Of a stretch of 18,936 bases of DNA, positions 16,407-18,936 are shown one piece after another. Each line of letters starts with the position of its first letter. Within the stretch, counting starts at the first letter, position 1. Both the position numbers and the translations under genes were made by a program. The stretch covers positions 1 to 18,936 of the forward strand of contig CASEYA010000107.1 of the NCBI GenBank assembly GCA_949291975.1, given 5' to 3'. Source of the stretch: an uncultured Christensenella sp. GTDB lineage: Bacteria; Bacillota; Clostridia; Christensenellales; UBA1242. The notes under the pieces are model-generated. The model did not search any database, was not told the DNA's origin, and was given only the letters and a program-made list of their open reading frames with translations.

Positions 16407-16430
16407 TATCGTTATCTAAAGGAGTTAAAA

Positions 16431-17228
16431 ATGCGCATTTGTGTTTTGGCAAGCGGAAGCAAAGGCAACTCAACATTTATTGAAACAGCAAGAGGCACCA
16501 AGATTTTGATTGATGCTGGTCTTTCTAGAAGTGAACTTGAACAAAGACTTGCAAAAATTAATGTTATGCCAACAGAAATTGAAGCCATTTTGGTAACACA
16601 CGAGCATTCTGACCACACAAAAGGAATTTTGCAGTTCAGCAAAAAATACCAAACAAAAATTTATGTTCATCAAAAAAACTGGAACACCATTTTAGATAAA
16701 GTTGGAGAAATTCCGCTTTTATCACAAGTTGAGTTTGGAGATAAAATGTTTGCAATCAATGATTTAGCAATTCAAAGTTTTGAACTTGACCATGATTCAA
16801 ACCATTGCGTTGGCTTTTCGATATATGAAAACAATAAAAAATTTTGCACAGCAACCGACCTTGGACACACCACCCCCAACATTTTAAACGAGCTTAAAAC
16901 AAGTGATTTTGTTTTGCTTGAATCTAACCATGATATTTTAAAACTTAAAAACAATGAAAATTACCCAACAAAACTTAAAAATCGCATTATGTCGCAACAT
17001 GGACATTTAAGCAACGAACAAACAGCAGAAGCAATTTTTGAACTGCTGGGAAACACCCCTCGTGGAGTTATTTTGGCACATTTAAGTGAACAAAACAACA
17101 GCCCAGAAATTGCAATTCAAACCATTAAAAAAACACTTATAAATCGTGGCGCAAATGTAGAAAAAGAAATTAGAATAGACGTTGCAAGTCAAGAGCATTT
17201 AAGCAATATCTATCGAATAAAAGACTAG
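16431..17228 (+). CDS. walJ: Metallo-beta-lactamase-fold hydrolase YycJ/WalJ
   Basis: This 265-residue cytoplasmic metallo-hydrolase is of the YycJ/WalJ/VicX group, described in Firmicutes as a nuclease-like protein linked to the WalRK cell-wall stress system and to coordination of division and replication. The opening MRICVLASGSKGNSTFIE is characteristic. The metal motif HEHSDH is at 57-62, and further ligands are expected in the His of LDHDSNHCVGF, the Asp of ATDLGH, and the C-terminal AHLSEQNN. ESNHD and SQHGHLSNEQ are also family features. AAAGGAG lies 6 nt before the ATG. In many relatives the gene ends the walRK operon; here it stands alone, divergent from spoIIE, with its own promoter and terminator. 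Confidence 0.93.
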   Translation: MRICVLASGSKGNSTFIETARGTKILIDAGLSRSELEQRLAKINVMPTEIEAILVTHEHSDHTKGILQFSKKYQTKIYVHQKNWNTILDKVGEIPLLSQVEFGDKMFAINDLAIQSFELDHDSNHCVGFSIYENNKKFCTATDLGHTTPNILNELKTSDFVLLESNHDILKLKNNENYPTKLKNRIMSQHGHLSNEQTAEAIFELLGNTPRGVILAHLSEQNNSPEIAIQTIKKTLINRGANVEKEIRIDVASQEHLSNIYRIKD

Positions 17229-17240
17229 AAAAAATAAAGA

Positions 17241-17271
17241 AAACTCTATAAATTATGTTATAGAGTTTTTT
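17241..17271 (+). terminator. Rho-independent terminator of walJ
   Basis: An 11-bp perfect stem, AAACTCTATAA paired with TTATAGAGTTT around a 6-nt loop, then a T-run. It begins 12 bp after the walJ stop. Confidence 0.88.
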
Positions 17272-17430
17272 GTTTAAAAGTTAAAATTCACTTTTTTAAA
17301 TATAATTATATCTTTAAAAATATAATAAAAAATAAAAATTTTTGAATTTAAAATTTATTTTGCGTTTTGTTTTTAAAAGAATGAATAAAAAATTTACTTT
17401 CTCACAACATATAAAAAAGTGAGGTTATAT

Positions 17431-17832
17431 ATGTCAGAAGAAAGAACGGTAAGTATAAAACGCAAAGTAATTGGATATTTGATTTATTTTGCGCTTTTAT
17501 TTGTGATTTTAATGGTTTTTCTTGCTCAGGTTGGTGTTTTTGATAGTAACACATCAGAAAACAGCGAACTCTATAACGCACCCGAGCAAACACAAACTGT
17601 TGAAAATAAGCTAGACAAAGAAGAAATAAAAGACACTGCAACAGTTAACAAAGCAGATGAAAACAGAAAACTAGATGAACCAACCGTTGAAAAACTTAAG
17701 CAAGGTCAAATAAGTAATTCACAAAACGTTAGCAATATTAAAAACAACACAAATGATAAAACTATAATATCAAACAATGCTTTTCTTCCATCCGCTGAGC
17801 CAACGCACTTTCCAAATAAAAGAATTAATTAA
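17431..17832 (+). CDS. Membrane-anchored protein with a long polar tail, function unknown
   Basis: This 133-residue protein has a short basic N-terminus (SIKRKVIG), one hydrophobic helix at about 14-36 (YLIYFALLFVILMVFLAQVG), and a tail of about 95 residues rich in Asn, Glu, Lys, Thr and Ser that looks disordered and would face outward. It has no cysteine and no recognisable domain. I take the ATG at 17431, with GAGG 6 nt upstream, not the in-frame GTG at 17419, which overlaps the site. It lies between two strong terminators, so it is a single-gene unit. The 160-bp region between the walJ terminator and this start is very AT-rich, and I see no convincing promoter in it. Shape alone suggests a wall- or division-associated protein, but I assign no function. 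Confidence 0.75.
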   Translation: MSEERTVSIKRKVIGYLIYFALLFVILMVFLAQVGVFDSNTSENSELYNAPEQTQTVENKLDKEEIKDTATVNKADENRKLDEPTVEKLKQGQISNSQNVSNIKNNTNDKTIISNNAFLPSAEPTHFPNKRIN

Positions 17833-17835
17833 CAT

Positions 17836-17882
17836 AAAAAAGAGTATATTTTAAGACAAAACTTAATATATACTCTTTTTTT
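17836..17882. terminator. Bidirectional rho-independent terminator
   Basis: A 19-nt stem with 18 pairs (left arm 17837-17855, right arm 17862-17880) around a 6-nt loop, flanked by an A-run and a T-run. It ends the 133-residue gene rightward and the GLUG-repeat gene leftward. Confidence 0.92.
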
Positions 17883-17898
17883 AACTGATTAATATTTT

Positions 17899-18936
17899 CT
17901 AATTATCGAAATTTATTTGTGGATATTGTCCGTCTGCAATTACCCAAATGCTTGAAAGCCATTTTGTTCCATCAAAAGTGCTTGCTTTCTTGCAGTCTGC
18001 ATCACTTGTGATTCCGTCTGGAATTGAACCCTTGAATGGTCCAAAGTTGTTAGAACCTTGTTGACGATAACTCTCTTCACCTTGTCCTGTTGCATCAGGT
18101 CCTGCACGGTTATATTTACAATTCTTAATGTAACCAGCAATCTTATATGAATCTGGGTTTGCTCCGTCCTCACCTCTTAAAATACAGTAAAGATAATTAT
18201 TTGTTCCACGAATTACACTTGTTGTTTCAGCGTATGCTTTGCCTGCTTGCCCATCAAATGTTGCACCTGAGAAACAGGTTTGAACAATTGCATATTTACC
18301 ATTTCCACCACTGCCTGTGTAACCCTCTACTGTTACTGCAAAACCTGCCATTGTTTGTGCTGAAAGATTTGCATAGGTTGCACAGTTTTCAATTATACCA
18401 CGATACATTCTTCCAACCAAACCACCAGCTCTGTCTCCAGAAAGATTGGTGCTATCAAAAACTTGGCTTTGTTTTACGGATACGAACCCGTTTGTGTCTT
18501 CGCCAACATTTTCACCAACAATTCCACCAACAAGATAAGCTGAAATGTTTGAGTTTTGAACTTTTGCAAGGCTGATTACACCACGATATCCATTATATCC
18601 TGCAATTCCACCTGCTGTGCTTGCTGAATTCTCGGTTGAGATTGAAATTTCACCTTCGTTTGTTACTGTGTTAACATTTCCATTTGAAAGGTTTTGTCCA
18701 ACAATTCCACCAGCATATAGTGTTCCGTTTGGATTATCTGCAATAATTTGCGAACTGTTATAGTTAACTACATTTGAAATTGTGCCTTCATTTTTTCCTG
18801 CAATTCCACCAACACTATAGGTGTGGTTCTCAAAATTGCTAACTTGAATGTTAACCAAACTTGCAGAAGTGCCAGTGTTTCCTGCTGTGCAGTTTGTAAT
18901 TTGTCCTGAACTTCCGTTGATACCAACAATTGCTCC
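17899..18936 (-). CDS. GLUG-repeat surface protein, N-terminus outside the window
   Basis: The frame is open to the right edge, so only the C-terminal 345 residues are seen. They contain at least five GLUG-type repeats, recognisable as GGIAGKNEGTISN, GGIVGQNLSNG, GGIAGYNGYRGVIS, GGIVGENVGE and GGLVGRMYRGIIENC, plus GAIVGINGSSGQITNC at the very edge. Repeats of this kind form an outward-facing beta-solenoid in secreted or surface proteins, often adhesins. The end (FDGTKWLSSIWVIADGQYPQINFDN) is the usual closing WxxxxGxYPxL-like motif of such arrays. No LPXTG signal or C-terminal membrane anchor follows, so attachment, if any, must come from the missing N-terminus. Several Cys residues are spread through the C-terminal half. 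Confidence 0.87.
   Translation of the reverse strand, partial: GAIVGINGSSGQITNCTAGNTGTSASLVNIQVSNFENHTYSVGGIAGKNEGTISNVVNYNSSQIIADNPNGTLYAGGIVGQNLSNGNVNTVTNEGEISISTENSASTAGGIAGYNGYRGVISLAKVQNSNISAYLVGGIVGENVGEDTNGFVSVKQSQVFDSTNLSGDRAGGLVGRMYRGIIENCATYANLSAQTMAGFAVTVEGYTGSGGNGKYAIVQTCFSGATFDGQAGKAYAETTSVIRGTNNYLYCILRGEDGANPDSYKIAGYIKNCKYNRAGPDATGQGEESYRQQGSNNFGPFKGSIPDGITSDADCKKASTFDGTKWLSSIWVIADGQYPQINFDN

Noticed and set aside
18147..18575. A 142-residue open frame on the plus strand
   Set aside because: Antisense to the GLUG repeats. Its Leu/His/Gln-rich sequence follows from the repeated Gly/Asn/Gly codons on the other strand.
17899..18936. Repeated short motifs considered as a CRISPR or tandem DNA array
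   Set aside because: The similarity is at protein level (GGIAG/GGIVG motifs) with irregular DNA spacing and an open reading frame throughout; there are no identical direct repeats with spacers.

Overview
This window looks like a chromosome segment from a low-GC, spore-forming member of the Firmicutes, most likely an uncultured clostridial lineage. Three things suggest this. The genes are AT-rich, with GGAG-type ribosome binding sites and TTGACA/TATAAT-like promoters. SpoIIE and WhiA are both present. Most gene neighbours also match Firmicutes arrangements. TGA acts as a stop and Trp codons are TGG, so the genetic code is standard. The taxonomy is an inference from gene content, not from a marker search.

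Layout, left to right. Positions 1-6989 form a tight leftward operon, transcribed in the order: a membrane-anchored solute-binding-like protein, murB, a PHP-family phosphoesterase, whiA and dnaE. The dnaE C-terminus is cut by the window edge. Positions 7109-7799 hold an ArsR-type regulator divergent from a 74-residue membrane protein, with a perfect 9-bp inverted repeat between them. Positions 7864-12411 are a second leftward operon: an LPG-synthase/flippase-type membrane protein with a TTG start, an AI-2E-family transporter, trpS and a tail-anchored protein of unknown function. Its promoter has a consensus -35, an extended -10 and a palindrome in the spacer. Positions 12485-16261 carry tilS and spoIIE, also leftward. 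Positions 16431-17832 read rightward: the metallo-hydrolase YycJ/WalJ, then a small membrane-anchored protein of unknown function. The right edge (17899-18936) is the C-terminal part of a leftward GLUG-repeat surface protein.

Most of the window is core metabolism and cell-cycle machinery: replication (dnaE), cell-wall precursor synthesis (murB), cell-division/sporulation control (whiA, spoIIE), translation (trpS, tilS) and wall-linked quality control (walJ). Two common Firmicutes clusters appear in shortened form. murB-PHP-whiA lacks the rapZ and yvcK genes often found between PHP and whiA. spoIIE-tilS lacks hpt and ftsH downstream. Every intergenic gap is under about 210 bp.

I found no RNA gene, CRISPR array, insertion sequence, prophage or recognisable defence system. 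The least explained parts are the ArsR/small-membrane-protein pair with its inverted repeat, the apparently leaderless solute-binding-like gene, the palindrome-bearing promoter at 12442-12471, and the two unrecognised membrane-anchored proteins.
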